From Ruegeria sp. Ofav3-42 (GTDB lineage: Bacteria; Pseudomonadota; Alphaproteobacteria; Rhodobacterales; Rhodobacteraceae), in assembly GCF_022347725.1 (NCBI RefSeq), contig NZ_JAKRGB010000001.1, positions 62,001 through 126,000 on the forward strand: a stretch of DNA of 64,000 nt, written 5' to 3'. The first letter of the stretch is position 1, and every line of letters begins with the position of its first letter. Below are positions 45,671 through 56,153 of this stretch, piece after piece. The translations under genes and the position numbers were made by a program. The notes below the pieces were generated by a model. The model saw only the letters and a program-made list of their open reading frames with translations. It was not told the origin of the DNA and did not search any database.

Positions 45671-46585
45671 TCAATCGGTTCGGTTGGACAGGGCCCGTGC
45701 AATTCCGGCCGCCAGTCGCGCATTGTTACGCACCAAGGCGATGTTAGCCGTCAGCGAACGTCCTTCTGTCTGCTCGTAGATTCGTTGCAGCAGGTAGGGC
45801 GTGACACCTTTGCCGCTGATACGGTGTGCGTCAGCGTCAGCCTGGGCCGAGGCGATGATCGGGGCCAGTTCCTCGGCCGGGATTTGATCCTCGGTCGGTA
45901 TGGGGTTGGCGACCAGTTGACCGCCCGGAAGACCAAGCGCGCGGCGTGTTGCGTGGGCCTTGGCGATATCGTCTGCGCTGTCCATGCGAAGCGGTGCGGC
46001 ATAGGCCGACTTCGCAGACCAGAAAGCCGGGAATTCGTCCTGTCCGTATGCGATGACCGGAACGCCCAGCGTTTCCAGAACCTCTAGCGTTTTGGCCAGG
46101 TCGAGGATGGCTTTGGCACCCGCAGCCACGACCGTTACCGGGGACTGCGCCAGCTCGTGCAGATCGGCCGAGATGTCAAAGGTCGTCTCGGCGCCCTGAT
46201 GTACACCGCCAATGCCGCCAGTGGCGAAAACCTCGATCCCGGCGTAATGCGCGGCGATCATTGTGGCCGCGACCGTCGTCGCGCCGGTTCCGCCGGTTGC
46301 CATACAGGCAGCCATGTCCGCACGGGACAGCTTGGCGACGCCCTGAGCCTGGCCCAGCGATTTCAGCTCATCGGCCTCAAGACCGACGTGCAGCTTTCCT
46401 TTGATCACGGCTATAGTAGCCGGGACTGCGCCTGCGTCGCGGATGTCCTGTTCGACCTGTGCCGCCACCTCGATATTCTGAGGGTAGGGCATCCCATGGG
46501 TGATGATGGTGCTTTCCAGCGCAACGATGGGTTGGCCTGCGTCTTTGGCGGCGCGGACCTCGGCGGAATATTGAATGTCGATCAC
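45671..46585 (-). CDS. psuG: Pseudouridine-5'-phosphate glycosidase
   Basis: 304 residues. Splits pseudouridine 5'-phosphate into uracil and ribose 5-phosphate. Family landmarks: ALESTIITHGMPYPQN at the N-terminus, VALESTII with catalytic Glu, ATGGTGATTVAATM, ATGGIGGVHQGAE, and GQDEFPAFWSAKS. It is the second gene of a psuK-psuG pair; the ATG overlaps the kinase stop (46582-46585). Lets the cell salvage pseudouridine from RNA turnover. Confidence 0.92.
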   Translation of the reverse strand: MIDIQYSAEVRAAKDAGQPIVALESTIITHGMPYPQNIEVAAQVEQDIRDAGAVPATIAVIKGKLHVGLEADELKSLGQAQGVAKLSRADMAACMATGGTGATTVAATMIAAHYAGIEVFATGGIGGVHQGAETTFDISADLHELAQSPVTVVAAGAKAILDLAKTLEVLETLGVPVIAYGQDEFPAFWSAKSAYAAPLRMDSADDIAKAHATRRALGLPGGQLVANPIPTEDQIPAEELAPIIASAQADADAHRISGKGVTPYLLQRIYEQTEGRSLTANIALVRNNARLAAGIARALSNRTD

Positions 46586-47475
46586 AGTGGGGTCTCTCCG
46601 GATACGTATGTTGCGGCGGCGTTCAGAGCGCGGGTCAGAGCCTCTGCGCTGGATGCTCCGCCGGATTCTGAGGCGATATGGGCCGCCATGAATGTGTCCC
46701 CCGCGCCGGTCACGCGGGTGACCAGAACGGACGGGGGTGTTTGGGTCAAAATCTCGTCAGCATTGCCAACGGTGGCCGAGTTGCCGCCATCCGTGACCAG
46801 CACGCGCAACGCGCCGCGATCCAGCAGGCCCTTCGCGGCCGACTCGGAATTCGCGAATTCGCGTTGGCACAGAATGCCGGCCTCTTCGAGATTCACATAC
46901 AATGTCGCACGCGCATGTTTCAGGAACGGCAGCAGACGTTCGGCCTTGCCGGGCGAGGCCGGGGCCACGCGTAAATCGGCGCGGGCAAAGGCGGGGCTTT
47001 GGGCGATTTCCTCAAGCAGGTTCAGTGTCAGGTTACCGTCCAGCGCGATCGGTCCGTTGAAGGGGGCGTTTTCAAACCCCAGCGGCCCGTGCATCAGTGG
47101 TCGCAGTATCTTGGCCCCAGCCGCCTCAAGTGAATGGGCATCGGCAATGGCAGCAATCAGGCCATTAGCACCTTCTACGGCCATATAGCGGTCGGTTGGC
47201 AGATCCTGCGAGCGGTAGATGTGGTCCGTCACCATCCCCAGCCGGGCGCAGGCATTGACCAGTTCATCGCCCTCGGGGTCGCGGCCGATGGCTGTCAAGA
47301 GGGTAGGTGTCATGCCAAAGCGCACAAGCGTCATGGCAATGTTCATGGCCACACCACCGGGCAGCCGGGTAATCCGCCCCGGCACGTCCGAGCCCTGCCG
47401 CATGGCGCTGGCAGACCTGCCGATCACGTCCCAAAGGACAGAACCGATGCAAAGAATGTCGCTGTTCTGAGTCAT
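46582..47475 (-). CDS. psuK: Pseudouridine kinase (PfkB family)
   Basis: 297-residue PfkB sugar kinase. Signatures: N-terminal PGGVAMNIAMTLVRFG (motif 1) and the C-terminal VTRVTGAGDTFMAAH with the catalytic Asp. The pairing with psuG indicates pseudouridine as substrate. ATG at 47475 lies 54 bases after the ThiE-like gene's stop on the same strand, so joint transcription with it is possible. Confidence 0.85.
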   Translation of the reverse strand: MTQNSDILCIGSVLWDVIGRSASAMRQGSDVPGRITRLPGGVAMNIAMTLVRFGMTPTLLTAIGRDPEGDELVNACARLGMVTDHIYRSQDLPTDRYMAVEGANGLIAAIADAHSLEAAGAKILRPLMHGPLGFENAPFNGPIALDGNLTLNLLEEIAQSPAFARADLRVAPASPGKAERLLPFLKHARATLYVNLEEAGILCQREFANSESAAKGLLDRGALRVLVTDGGNSATVGNADEILTQTPPSVLVTRVTGAGDTFMAAHIASESGGASSAEALTRALNAAATYVSGETPL

Positions 47476-47529
47476 GTCGTCGTCATGCCGCAGCCCCGGC
47501 GCGGGTGCAAGGGTTAACGCTCACACGGT

Positions 47530-48150
47530 TCAGCGCATCGCGTCGGTCAGACCTGTCAGCGCCGCCACAGGGTCATCCTGCGACCAGATTTCTTCGCCGA
47601 TGCCAAAGAAATCGGTACAGGGTGTCAGACCACGGATCAGGTCTGGCGTCAGGCCGCCTTCGGCGACAACCGGCACCTCGATCATCTCGGACCACCATTG
47701 AAACAGGTCACGCTCGGCGGTTGTGCCGTCGCCCAAAGTTGACGATCCGACCGGACCGAAGGCGACGTAATCCACACCCGCTTCTCCAGCGGACATGCCG
47801 TCATGGCTGGAGGCCCCGCAAAAGCTGCCGACGATTGCGTCAGCACCCAGTTCTTTCCGCGCAGCTCGAACGGAACGCGCCGCGTCGTCCAGATGCACGC
47901 CGTCCAGCCCCAAACGCTGTGCCAGCAATACATGGTTCGAGATCACAAGTGCCACGTCCCGCGCATGAGCTACTTCACGGCAAGCATCGGCGGCGCGGGC
48001 GATGGTGTCTTCATCTCCGCCAGCCAGTGCCAGACGGATACAGGCGATTTCGGCACCGTCCAGCACGCCGGCCAAACGGTTGGGAAAGGTGCTCAGCTCG
48101 ATGGTCGGAGGCGTGATCAGGTAAATCTGTGGCTGCTCGGGGGTGTCCAT
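47530..48150 (-). CDS. Thiamine-phosphate synthase-like protein
   Basis: 206-residue TIM barrel of the ThiE/TenI family. Visible elements: YLITPP at the start, HLDD-type GLDGVHLDDAARSV, SFCGASSHDGMSAGEAGVDYVAFGPV, and VAEGGLTPD. The pyrophosphate-binding residues near VHLDD differ from classic ThiE (the usual Gln-Asp after HLG is changed to DD), so it may be a ThiE or a TenI-type isomerase. No other thiamine genes are near. Confidence 0.72.
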   Translation of the reverse strand: MDTPEQPQIYLITPPTIELSTFPNRLAGVLDGAEIACIRLALAGGDEDTIARAADACREVAHARDVALVISNHVLLAQRLGLDGVHLDDAARSVRAARKELGADAIVGSFCGASSHDGMSAGEAGVDYVAFGPVGSSTLGDGTTAERDLFQWWSEMIEVPVVAEGGLTPDLIRGLTPCTDFFGIGEEIWSQDDPVAALTGLTDAMR

Positions 48151-48303
48151 TGGCGCGTCCTTCGCTTTCAGTCTTTTGCGCGGTTTAGCGGATTGCGGCG
48201 GGGAAGCAAACTTTTATGCCCGTTTCGGGGGTAAATGAAGGCGTGGACGGCTTGCCCTGCGTTTGCGCGCGGATTAGAGCAGGCGGAACTTTCGGAGACA
48301 GCC

Positions 48304-49047
48304 ATGCCCAGCGACAAATCTCAGCCCTCATTCGTGCTTGTGCGCCCGCAGATGGGTGAAAACATTGGTGCCGCCGCGCGGGCTATGTGGAATTTCGGGC
48401 TGGACCGGATGCGGATCGTGGCGCCGCGCGACGGGTGGCCGAACCCCAAGGCTGTTGCGATGTCCAGCGGGGCCGGGCGTTTGCTGGATGAGGCGCAGCT
48501 ATACGACGATCTGGCGGGTGCGCTGTCTGATAGCACCTTTGTCTTTGCCACCACGGCGCGGCAACGGGGGCTGACCAAACCGGTCTACAGCCCCGAACGT
48601 GCAATGCAGTTGGCCGCTGAAAAGGTCGCCTCGGGCGAGAAGGTCTGCGTTTTGTTTGGGCCTGAACGCGCCGGGCTGGAGAATGAAGATATCGCCAAGG
48701 CGAACGCCATCATCTCGGTTCCGGTGAACCCGGAATATGCTTCGCTGAACCTTGGGCAATGTGTGTTGCTAACCGCCTATGAGTGGATGCGTCAGACCGG
48801 GGACGTGGTGCATGAGGCCACAGATCTGGGCAAGGGCGACTGGGCCACAGGCATCGAGGTCGAGAAGCTGGTCGAACACTATGAAGACCGGCTGGAAGAG
48901 GCCGGGTTCTTTTACCCGCCTGAAAAGGCCGAAGGCATGAAGACGAACCTGCGCAATCTTTGGTCACGGATGCGCATGACTCGGGCCGATGTGCAGATGC
49001 TGCACGGGATCATGCGGCAGATGGTCCGCTGGAAAGACAAGGGCTGA
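48304..49047 (+). CDS. trmJ: tRNA (Cm32/Um32) methyltransferase, TrmJ-like
   Basis: 247 residues from ATG 48304, with GGAG upstream; the upstream in-frame extension is discarded. It is a SPOUT methyltransferase: RPQMGENIGAAARAMWNFGL at the N-terminus, VLFGPERAGLENEDIAKAN and VPVNPEYASLNLGQCVLLTAYEW form the knot and cofactor site. It would 2'-O-methylate position 32 of tRNA. It is divergent from the ThiE-like gene. Confidence 0.88.
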   Translation: MPSDKSQPSFVLVRPQMGENIGAAARAMWNFGLDRMRIVAPRDGWPNPKAVAMSSGAGRLLDEAQLYDDLAGALSDSTFVFATTARQRGLTKPVYSPERAMQLAAEKVASGEKVCVLFGPERAGLENEDIAKANAIISVPVNPEYASLNLGQCVLLTAYEWMRQTGDVVHEATDLGKGDWATGIEVEKLVEHYEDRLEEAGFFYPPEKAEGMKTNLRNLWSRMRMTRADVQMLHGIMRQMVRWKDKG

Positions 49048-49109
49048 GGCTGGACCTATGTTCCGCTTCACCCTAGCTTGCGACGAAATCCAAGGCACAA
49101 GAGGACAGC

Positions 49110-50255
49110 ATGAGCGGTAAGCGCAGCATCTTCGAAGACGTCTCAGACACAGAAAAACAACAAGCCGTTCAGCCGGGCATGATTGACCGCGGTCGCGGAG
49201 GCGCGCGCAAGGCTATTCGCGCCTGGCTTATGATCCTGTTTGCACTTGTGGTCGTGATGATCGCCGTGGGCGGGCTGACCCGCCTGACCGATAGCGGGCT
49301 GTCGATCACCGAATGGCGGCCGATCACCGGAGCCATCCCGCCGATGAGCGAGACCGACTGGCAGGCCGAGTTCGACAAATACAAGCAGATCGACCAGTGG
49401 CGCATCCAGAACCAGTGGATGGAGCTGGGCGATTTCAAATCCATTTACTGGTGGGAATGGGGTCACCGCCAACTGGGCCGCGTGATCGGACTGGTTTGGG
49501 CCATCGGGTTCTTCGGATTTCTCATTGCTCGGAAAATTCCCGTCGGTTGGACCAGCAGGCTTTTGATCCCGGGTGCTCTGGGTGGTGTTCAGGGCGCGGT
49601 CGGTTGGTGGATGGTCGCCTCGGGCGTGACTCAGGGCGAGGGGATGATCGCGGTTGCAAGCTATCGTCTGGCAATCCACCTCGGCCTCGCGTTTGTAATC
49701 CTTGGGTTCCTCGCCTGGTACATCTTTATGCTGGGCCGCGAAGAGCGTGACCTGATGCAGGCCCGGCGCGCGAAAGAGGCGCGTCTGTTCTCACTATCCA
49801 CCGGCCTGATGCATTTCGCCTTTTTACAAATACTCATTGGCGCGATGGTGGCCGGGATCGACGCTGGCCGGTCCTATACCGATTGGCCGCTGATCGGCGG
49901 ACAGGTCTTGCCGCCCGACGCGTCGATACTGGAACCGATGTGGCGGAACTTTTTCGAAAGCCCCGGCCTGGTTCAGTTCATCCACCGTTGCGCGGGCTAT
50001 CTGTTGTTTGCATTCGGCGTGGTCGTCTGGCGTCGTGGCAGCACCAGCGCCCATCCGCAAACGCGCTTTGCCTTAAACGCGGCCTTTGCAGCGTTGTCGC
50101 TACAAGTGGTGATCGGCATCCTGACAGTGGTCTACGGAGCGCCGTGGCAGATCGCCATTTTCCACCAGTTCATGGCCGTTGTCGTCTGGACATTGATCCT
50201 GCGCGCCCGCTTCCTGACAGCTTACCCAATCGCAACCTCTCTGCGCGGAGCCTGA
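49110..50255 (+). CDS. ctaA: Heme A synthase
   Basis: 381-residue eight-helix membrane enzyme of the COX15/CtaA type, hydroxylating heme O to heme A for cytochrome aa3 oxidase. The four heme-ligand histidines are seen in WEWGHRQLGRVIG, LAIHLGLAF, QFIHRCAGYL and IFHQFMAVVV. The alphaproteobacterial form has a longer N-terminus (VGGLTRLTDSGLSITEWRPITG). Starts behind AGAGGAC. Ends five bases before the carboxypeptidase start. Confidence 0.93.
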   Translation: MSGKRSIFEDVSDTEKQQAVQPGMIDRGRGGARKAIRAWLMILFALVVVMIAVGGLTRLTDSGLSITEWRPITGAIPPMSETDWQAEFDKYKQIDQWRIQNQWMELGDFKSIYWWEWGHRQLGRVIGLVWAIGFFGFLIARKIPVGWTSRLLIPGALGGVQGAVGWWMVASGVTQGEGMIAVASYRLAIHLGLAFVILGFLAWYIFMLGREERDLMQARRAKEARLFSLSTGLMHFAFLQILIGAMVAGIDAGRSYTDWPLIGGQVLPPDASILEPMWRNFFESPGLVQFIHRCAGYLLFAFGVVVWRRGSTSAHPQTRFALNAAFAALSLQVVIGILTVVYGAPWQIAIFHQFMAVVVWTLILRARFLTAYPIATSLRGA

Positions 50256-50260
50256 TACCA

Positions 50261-51730
50261 ATGAGTGCTTACAAAGACCTGATGGCGTTCCAACGCGAAA
50301 CGTCGGCCCTTGGGCAGATTGCCGGACGGTTGGGCTGGGATCAGGAAACGGTGATGCCGCGCGGTGCGGCCGCGCAGCGCGCCGAAGAGATGGCTGCGAT
50401 CGAGGCAGTGTTGCACGCGCGTCGTTCCGACCCTCGGGTTGCAGACTGGCTGGAACAGGCCCGTGCCAAGGATGAGGTCGAGCAGGCGCAGCTACGCGAA
50501 ATTCGCCGCGCCTATGATCGCGCGGTCAAAGTTCCGGCGGATCTGGCCACGGCCATCGCGCGTGTCACGTCGGCCGCACAAGGCACATGGGCGCAGGCCC
50601 GCGCCGATGAGGACGTCGCAGCCTTTCTACCCGCGCTCAGCGAAGTCGTCGCTTTGAAGCGAGAAGAGGGCGCAGCGCTCGCGCAGGGCGGAGACATCTA
50701 CGACGCCATGGTCGAGGATTATGAGCCGTACACGACCGGAACTCAGATCGCAGAGATTTTCGATCAGATGCGCCCGCGTCTGGTGGCATTGCGTGCGGCC
50801 GTGCTGGATAAACCCGCACCGCCTGGTCTGACCGGTAGTTTTGACGAGCTGGTCCAGATGAGGTTGTCGCAGAAACTTGCCGTCACCTTCGGGTATGACC
50901 TGAACACCGGTCGCATCGACAAGGCCGTGCATCCGTTCAGCTCGGGCAGCGGCCTGGACGTTCGGATCACCACCCGTACCAGCGAGACCGATCCGTTCAA
51001 CTGTTTCTATTCGACCATTCACGAGGTCGGCCATGCCGCCTATGAACAGGGCATCGACCCTGACTATGCGCTGACACCGCTGGGGCAGGGCGTGTCGATG
51101 GGCGTGCATGAAAGCCAAAGCCGGATTTACGAGAACCAGTTGGGCCGCTCTCGCGCCTTCACAGGCTGGCTGTTTGGACAGATGAAAGACGCATTTGGCG
51201 ATCTCGGAATAGCAGATGAAGATGCATTCTACGCCACGGTAAACGGTGTCCATAACGGCTATGTCCGAACCGAGGCCGATGAGGTGCAGTACAATCTCCA
51301 CATCATGCTGCGCTTTGATCTGGAGCGCGCGCTGATGGCCGGTGACCTGCAAGTCGCGGATCTTGAGGCGGCGTGGAATGAGCGTTTCAAGGCAGACTTC
51401 GGATACGCGATCGACAAGCCATCAAATGGGTGCCTGCAGGATGTTCACTGGTCGGTGGGCTTGTTCGGATACTTCCCGACGTATTCGCTGGGCAACGTCT
51501 ATGCCGGATGTTTGCATCAAGCGCTGCGCAACGCTGTTCCCGAACTGGATGGTCAATTGGCCGAAGGTGACACTTCTGGGGCGACCGGCTGGTTGCGTGA
51601 GAAAGTACAGCAATTTGGCGGACTTTATGCGCCGCGCGATGTGATCGAACGCGCGAGCGGAATGGAGCCCGGACCCGAACCGCTGCTGGAATACCTGGAA
51701 AGCAAATTCGGCGATCTCTATCGGTTGTGA
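50261..51730 (+). CDS. M32 family carboxypeptidase (Taq carboxypeptidase type)
   Basis: 489 residues from ATG 50261 (MSAYKDLMAFQRETSALGQ). The open frame extends back to 49883 within ctaA but that part is not coding. Zinc motif H254-E-V-G-H258 (TIHEVGHAAYEQG) with downstream Glu in MGVHESQSR. Removes C-terminal residues from peptides in the cytosol. GGAG lies eleven bases upstream; likely co-transcribed with ctaA. A terminator follows. Confidence 0.92.
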   Translation: MSAYKDLMAFQRETSALGQIAGRLGWDQETVMPRGAAAQRAEEMAAIEAVLHARRSDPRVADWLEQARAKDEVEQAQLREIRRAYDRAVKVPADLATAIARVTSAAQGTWAQARADEDVAAFLPALSEVVALKREEGAALAQGGDIYDAMVEDYEPYTTGTQIAEIFDQMRPRLVALRAAVLDKPAPPGLTGSFDELVQMRLSQKLAVTFGYDLNTGRIDKAVHPFSSGSGLDVRITTRTSETDPFNCFYSTIHEVGHAAYEQGIDPDYALTPLGQGVSMGVHESQSRIYENQLGRSRAFTGWLFGQMKDAFGDLGIADEDAFYATVNGVHNGYVRTEADEVQYNLHIMLRFDLERALMAGDLQVADLEAAWNERFKADFGYAIDKPSNGCLQDVHWSVGLFGYFPTYSLGNVYAGCLHQALRNAVPELDGQLAEGDTSGATGWLREKVQQFGGLYAPRDVIERASGMEPGPEPLLEYLESKFGDLYRL

Positions 51731-51738
51731 TGTGAAAG

Positions 51739-51765
51739 GCCGCTTTTTCCAGCGGCTTTTTCTTT
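51739..51765 (+). terminator. Intrinsic terminator after M32 carboxypeptidase
   Basis: Six-pair stem (51739-51744 with 51751-51756) followed by TTTTTCTTT, nine bases after the stop. Confidence 0.85.
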
Positions 51766-51805
51766 GCCTCGACTGCCCTTTCTTGGGGCATTCACGGAAA
51801 GCGAG

Positions 51806-52663
51806 TTAGAATTCTATGGGAACAAACTGCGCTGTCACCCAAAGCGTTGCAATCAGCAGCGCATACGTGCCGACCACCCATGTCACCATTCGGGCCGACG
51901 ACAGCGTGTGCATTTCCATCATACTGTGTTCGTTCATCTTCATGTCTTCTTGAGGCATCGCGCCCATTGGTCCCTCAGGGGATCGATGCCCTAATGCAGG
52001 CGCCGGTCCATCGGCCCCCGGAAGTGTCATACACCCATGCTTCAAATGGCGGGCGACCAACCACCAGTTCATGGGGAATGCGATTACCGCACCAACAACT
52101 GTAGCCAGGCTCATTCTGAACCAAAAGTCCGGGGTAAGCGGGTCTTCGGACCCTGGCCAAAGTGCAGCCAGTATCACCATTGTCGGGATCATCCCGGTCA
52201 TCACGAAATTCATGGACACGGTTTCCGCGAATATTGTTTTGCGAACGGCCTGAGCATAGCTGCCAAACATGGGCAGCATCATCAGAGCCTGGAATATGAA
52301 AAGGCCTGAGATGAAACCGAAACTATATTCCACGAGTATGTCCCAGCCATTTGGCAGCGCAAAGAAATGCAGCAGAATAGCCGCCACAATGATTCCGGTT
52401 GCGTCGCCGGCAACGCAGTGCATTTCGCTGTTGATACCCTGCTTCCACGTGGCTTTGGTGAATTGATCATGGCCGCCCGGAAATGGGCGCCGGCAGGCCA
52501 ACAGGTAAAAGAACAATCCGACTGGCCCGGTATATAGCGTTACAAGAATCCATGCCGCCCGCTGAACCCAACTTGTGACGCCGTTCGAAATCGAATCCCA
52601 CAACACGAACAACACACTGACACCAGTAAGTAGAAACCAGACAAGCATAGCTCCGTTAAGCAT
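51806..52663 (-). CDS. DUF4396 membrane protein with Met/His-rich loop
   Basis: 285 residues, about six to seven hydrophobic segments. DUF4396 features: CVAGDATGIIVAAIL, FISGLFIFQALMMLPMFG and a MNFVMTGMIPTMV segment. Residues about 206-252 form a soluble loop rich in methionine and histidine (H206, H209, C211, H226, then MKMNEHSMMEMH at 241-252), as in copper-handling proteins. No other metal genes are near. Start ATG has GGGAG seven bases upstream. Metal role is inference only. Confidence 0.75.
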   Translation of the reverse strand: MLNGAMLVWFLLTGVSVLFVLWDSISNGVTSWVQRAAWILVTLYTGPVGLFFYLLACRRPFPGGHDQFTKATWKQGINSEMHCVAGDATGIIVAAILLHFFALPNGWDILVEYSFGFISGLFIFQALMMLPMFGSYAQAVRKTIFAETVSMNFVMTGMIPTMVILAALWPGSEDPLTPDFWFRMSLATVVGAVIAFPMNWWLVARHLKHGCMTLPGADGPAPALGHRSPEGPMGAMPQEDMKMNEHSMMEMHTLSSARMVTWVVGTYALLIATLWVTAQFVPIEF

Positions 52664-52796
52664 CAGTAGTCTCCCACGATGAGGGGTTCAGGATTTTCAT
52701 GACGTTAGCATGGTTTTCCCCAGTTCCGAGCAGTTTGGATTCCGCTGCCTACTTAGGACATCCCGGGCGGATTTAGAGATCGGTCGGAGATCAAAC

Positions 52797-52831
52797 AAAA
52801 AAAGCCCCACAGCGCATCGCGCTACGGGGCT
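52797..52831 (-). terminator. Intrinsic terminator after gyrA
   Basis: Long stem (52803-52815 with 52819-52831, one mismatch) and seven Ts on the minus strand, about 20 bases after the gyrA stop. Confidence 0.9.
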
Positions 52832-52852
52832 ACTTCTTCGGTAAATTTGGAT

Positions 52853-55585
52853 TTACTCGGCGTCTGTCTCGTCCTCATCGCCCTGATCAGCGATCCAGGC
52901 GACGCTAACGACCACTTCGCCTTTGCCGGTGTTGAACACCTTCACGCCGCCCGCCGAGCGGGACCGGAAGGAAATCCCTTCGACCGGCACTCGGATCGAC
53001 TGTCCTTTGGACGTCGCCAGCATGATCTGGTCCTCAATATCGACCGGGAAAGATGCCACAAGCTCACCACCGCGCATCGCCTTGTCCATGGCGGCCACGC
53101 CCATGCCGCCGCGACCCCGCACCGGGTAATCGTGGCTGGAGCTCAGCTTGCCAGCGCCGCCAGCCGTGATCGTCAGGATCAGGTTCTCGGCCGCCGACAT
53201 TTCAGCGTAGCGCTCTTGCGGCAGTACACTGTCGGCATTGCCTTCGTCCTCATCACTGCCGGTATCATCGGTGACGCCGGCCATCAGACGGCGCATCTTT
53301 AGGTAGGCCGCGCGTTCATCCGAAGAAGCTTCGAAATGGCGGATCACCGACATCGACACCACACGGTCGCCGTTGCTCAGCCTGATGCCGCGGACGCCGG
53401 TGGACTCGCGCGAGTTGAAAACGCGCACATCTGTGGTACGGAAGCGGATCGCGCGACCCGAGTTAGTGACCAGCATCACGTCTTCATCCTCGGAACAGAT
53501 GCGCGCGTTAACCAGCTGGACATCCTCGGGCAACTTCATGGCGATCTTGCCGTTGCGTCGGACATTGGTGAAGTCCGACAGACGGTTGCGACGTACGTCG
53601 CCTGCACTGGTGGCGAAAACGATTTGAAGGTTTTCCCATTCTTCGTCCGGCACATCCACGGGCATGATCGCCGCGATGGAAACACCGGTCGGGATGGGCA
53701 GGATGTTGACAATCGCCTTGCCCTTGCCGGTCCGGCTGGACTGAGGCAAACGCCAGGTCTTGAGCTTGTAGACCATGCCTTCGGTAGTGAAGAACAGCAG
53801 TTGCGTGTGGGTGTTGGCCACAAAGAGGTTGGTGACCACATCCTCTTCCTTGGTCTGCATCCCAGACAGGCCCTTGCCGCCGCGTTTTTGCGCCCGGAAA
53901 TCGGCCAGCGGAGTACGCTTGATGTAACCGCCCGAGGTGACGGTCACGACCATATCTTCACGTTCGATCAGGTCTTCGTCTTCCATGTCGCCGGACCAGT
54001 CGACGATCTCGGTACGACGTGGAACAGCGAATTGCTCGCGAACCGCACGCAGCTCATCACCGATGATCGACATGATGCGCTCGCGCGAGGACAGAATATC
54101 CAGATATTCCTTGATCTTAGCTGCCAATTGCTCCAGTTCGTCCGTGACCTCCTTGACACCCAGTTGGGTCAAACGCTGCAGGCGCAGGTCGAGGATGGCG
54201 CGGGCCTGAACCTCGGTCAGGTTATAGGTGCCGTCGTCGTTCATCTTGGACAGAGGATCGTCGATCAGGCGCAGATAGCCCTCGATCTCGGCCGCTGGCC
54301 AGCGGCGGGTCATCAGCTTTTCGCGCGCCTCGGCGGCATCGGCCGACGACCGGATCGTGGCAACGACTTCGTCTACGTTCGAAACCGCAACCGCCAGACC
54401 ACACAGGATGTGGCTGCGTTCCCGCGCTTTGCGCAGGTCATAGGCAGTGCGGCGGGCAACGACATCTTCGCGGAAGTCGATGAATGAGGTCAGGAACCGG
54501 CGTAGTGTCAACTGCTCGGGGCGGCCACCGTTCAGCGCCAGCATGTTGCAACCGAACGAGGTCTGCATAGGTGAAAAGCGGAACAATTGGTTCAGAACCA
54601 CTTCGGGCGTTGCGTCCCGCTTCAATTCGACCACGACGCGCACGCCGTTGCGGTCGGATTCGTCCTGCACGTGGCTGACGCCCTCAATCCGCTTTTCGCG
54701 AACCGCCTCGGCGATTTTTTCAATCATCGACGCCTTGTTCACCTGATAGGGGATCTCGTCCACGACAATTGCGTAGCGGTCCTTGCGGATCTCTTCGACG
54801 CGAGTCTTGGACCGGATGATGACGCTTCCGCGACCCTCCAGATACGCTTTACGCGCACCGGATCGGCCCAGCATAACGCCTCCAGTCGGAAAATCGGGAC
54901 CGGGGACGTATTCGATCAGTTGCTCGGACGTCAGATCCGGATCGTCGATCAGCGCCAGCGTGGCGTCGACAACTTCACCCAGGTTATGCGGCGGGATATT
55001 AGTCGCCATACCCACAGCGATACCGCCGGCACCGTTGACCAGCATATTCGGGAAGCGCGCGGGCAGGACGGTCGGCTCTTTGTCCTTGCCGTCGTAGTTG
55101 TCCTGAAAATCGACCGTCTCTTTTTCGATATCGGCCAGCAGGGACGCAGCGGGCTTGTCCATGCGCACTTCGGTGTAACGCATAGCCGCCGGGTTATCGC
55201 CGTCCATCGAGCCAAAGTTGCCCTGACCATCCAGCAGCGGCAGCGACATCGAGAAATCCTGCGCCATCCGCACCAGAGCGTCATAGATCGCGCTGTCGCC
55301 ATGTGGGTGGTATTTACCCATCACATCGCCAACCGGACGGGCCGACTTGCGGTACGCCTTGTCGTGCGTGTTACCCGTCTCGTGCATTGCGTAAAGGATG
55401 CGGCGGTGTACCGGTTTCAGCCCGTCGCGCAGATCGGGGATCGCGCGGGACACGATGACCGACATCGCGTAATCGAGATACGAGGTCCGCATCTCGGATT
55501 CGATTGAGACCGTCGGACCGTCGTAAACAGGGCGCTCCGGTGGGGTTTCATCCATGTTTTCAGGAATTTCTGGCGTATCGCTCAC
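52853..55585 (-). CDS. gyrA: DNA gyrase subunit A
   Basis: 910 residues, full length. The breakage-reunion tyrosine is Y137 (AAMRYTEVR). The quinolone-resistance region has S98 and D102 ([12 protein letters not shown]), i.e. wild-type residues. GyrA box QKRGGKGL lies at the start of the beta-pinwheel C-terminal domain, and the tail is acidic. Introduces negative supercoils with GyrB. Monocistronic with its own terminator. Confidence 0.96.
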   Translation of the reverse strand: MSDTPEIPENMDETPPERPVYDGPTVSIESEMRTSYLDYAMSVIVSRAIPDLRDGLKPVHRRILYAMHETGNTHDKAYRKSARPVGDVMGKYHPHGDSAIYDALVRMAQDFSMSLPLLDGQGNFGSMDGDNPAAMRYTEVRMDKPAASLLADIEKETVDFQDNYDGKDKEPTVLPARFPNMLVNGAGGIAVGMATNIPPHNLGEVVDATLALIDDPDLTSEQLIEYVPGPDFPTGGVMLGRSGARKAYLEGRGSVIIRSKTRVEEIRKDRYAIVVDEIPYQVNKASMIEKIAEAVREKRIEGVSHVQDESDRNGVRVVVELKRDATPEVVLNQLFRFSPMQTSFGCNMLALNGGRPEQLTLRRFLTSFIDFREDVVARRTAYDLRKARERSHILCGLAVAVSNVDEVVATIRSSADAAEAREKLMTRRWPAAEIEGYLRLIDDPLSKMNDDGTYNLTEVQARAILDLRLQRLTQLGVKEVTDELEQLAAKIKEYLDILSSRERIMSIIGDELRAVREQFAVPRRTEIVDWSGDMEDEDLIEREDMVVTVTSGGYIKRTPLADFRAQKRGGKGLSGMQTKEEDVVTNLFVANTHTQLLFFTTEGMVYKLKTWRLPQSSRTGKGKAIVNILPIPTGVSIAAIMPVDVPDEEWENLQIVFATSAGDVRRNRLSDFTNVRRNGKIAMKLPEDVQLVNARICSEDEDVMLVTNSGRAIRFRTTDVRVFNSRESTGVRGIRLSNGDRVVSMSVIRHFEASSDERAAYLKMRRLMAGVTDDTGSDEDEGNADSVLPQERYAEMSAAENLILTITAGGAGKLSSSHDYPVRGRGGMGVAAMDKAMRGGELVASFPVDIEDQIMLATSKGQSIRVPVEGISFRSRSAGGVKVFNTGKGEVVVSVAWIADQGDEDETDAE

Positions 55586-55778
55586 GTAAACTGCCCGTTT
55601 ATTGTGCTGGGTCTATATCTTGTGGATGCACCTTATCAGACCCGGCACATAAGGTGCAAGCAAGCAACGATTTTGCGTGCGAAAAACCCCGGTAACACCA
55701 GAGTAACATATTGTTAACTAAGGATTAGGGGGATTTCGTGCTATGCTGAAGAGACCTTGCAATAAACTGGAGGTCTGC

Positions 55779-56048
55779 ATGGAGCAAAGCGAAACGGAAC
55801 TGATGCTCAAGGGGTACGGGCTGACGACTGCGGAATTTTTCTATCACATGCCCGACTATATTCACGTCCTCAACACATTCATCTGGCAGGATTACGACCT
55901 TGCGCCGGATCATCCCAAACTGTTCGATTTTATTGAATTCTGGCAACGCGAGATTGATGGACCACTGCATTCCGTGCGGTTTACGCACCGCAAGATGATT
56001 GCGCCCGGAGAATGGCGCAACGTAGTGGGTGAGTTTCGGGTGAACTAA
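55779..56048 (+). CDS. usg: Usg family protein
   Basis: 89 residues from ATG 55779, chosen for GGAGG five bases upstream. The conserved block GYGLTTAEFFYHMPDYIHVLNTFIWQDYDLAP and the ending LHSVRFTHRKMI with GEFRVN match the alphaproteobacterial Usg family, sometimes named after a tryptophan-operon neighbour, without proven function. No trp genes are near. Divergent from gyrA. Confidence 0.8.
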   Translation: MEQSETELMLKGYGLTTAEFFYHMPDYIHVLNTFIWQDYDLAPDHPKLFDFIEFWQREIDGPLHSVRFTHRKMIAPGEWRNVVGEFRVN

Positions 56049-56153
56049 GCACCTGAGCGGGTTTCTCAACCTGTCTAAGCAAAGACCCTTATACTTTTTT
56101 TGCACATTGGGTAACGTGTCTGCCAAGTCATTGGTCACATACGGAATCCCAGG

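Noticed and set aside
49883-50260. N-terminal extension of the M32 carboxypeptidase
   Set aside because: This part lies inside ctaA in another frame, is Arg-rich and not like the family; ATG 50261 with GGAG fits better.
53336-54487. 383-residue plus-strand frame opposite gyrA
   Set aside because: Antisense of gyrA; Asp/Leu/Val-rich without motifs.
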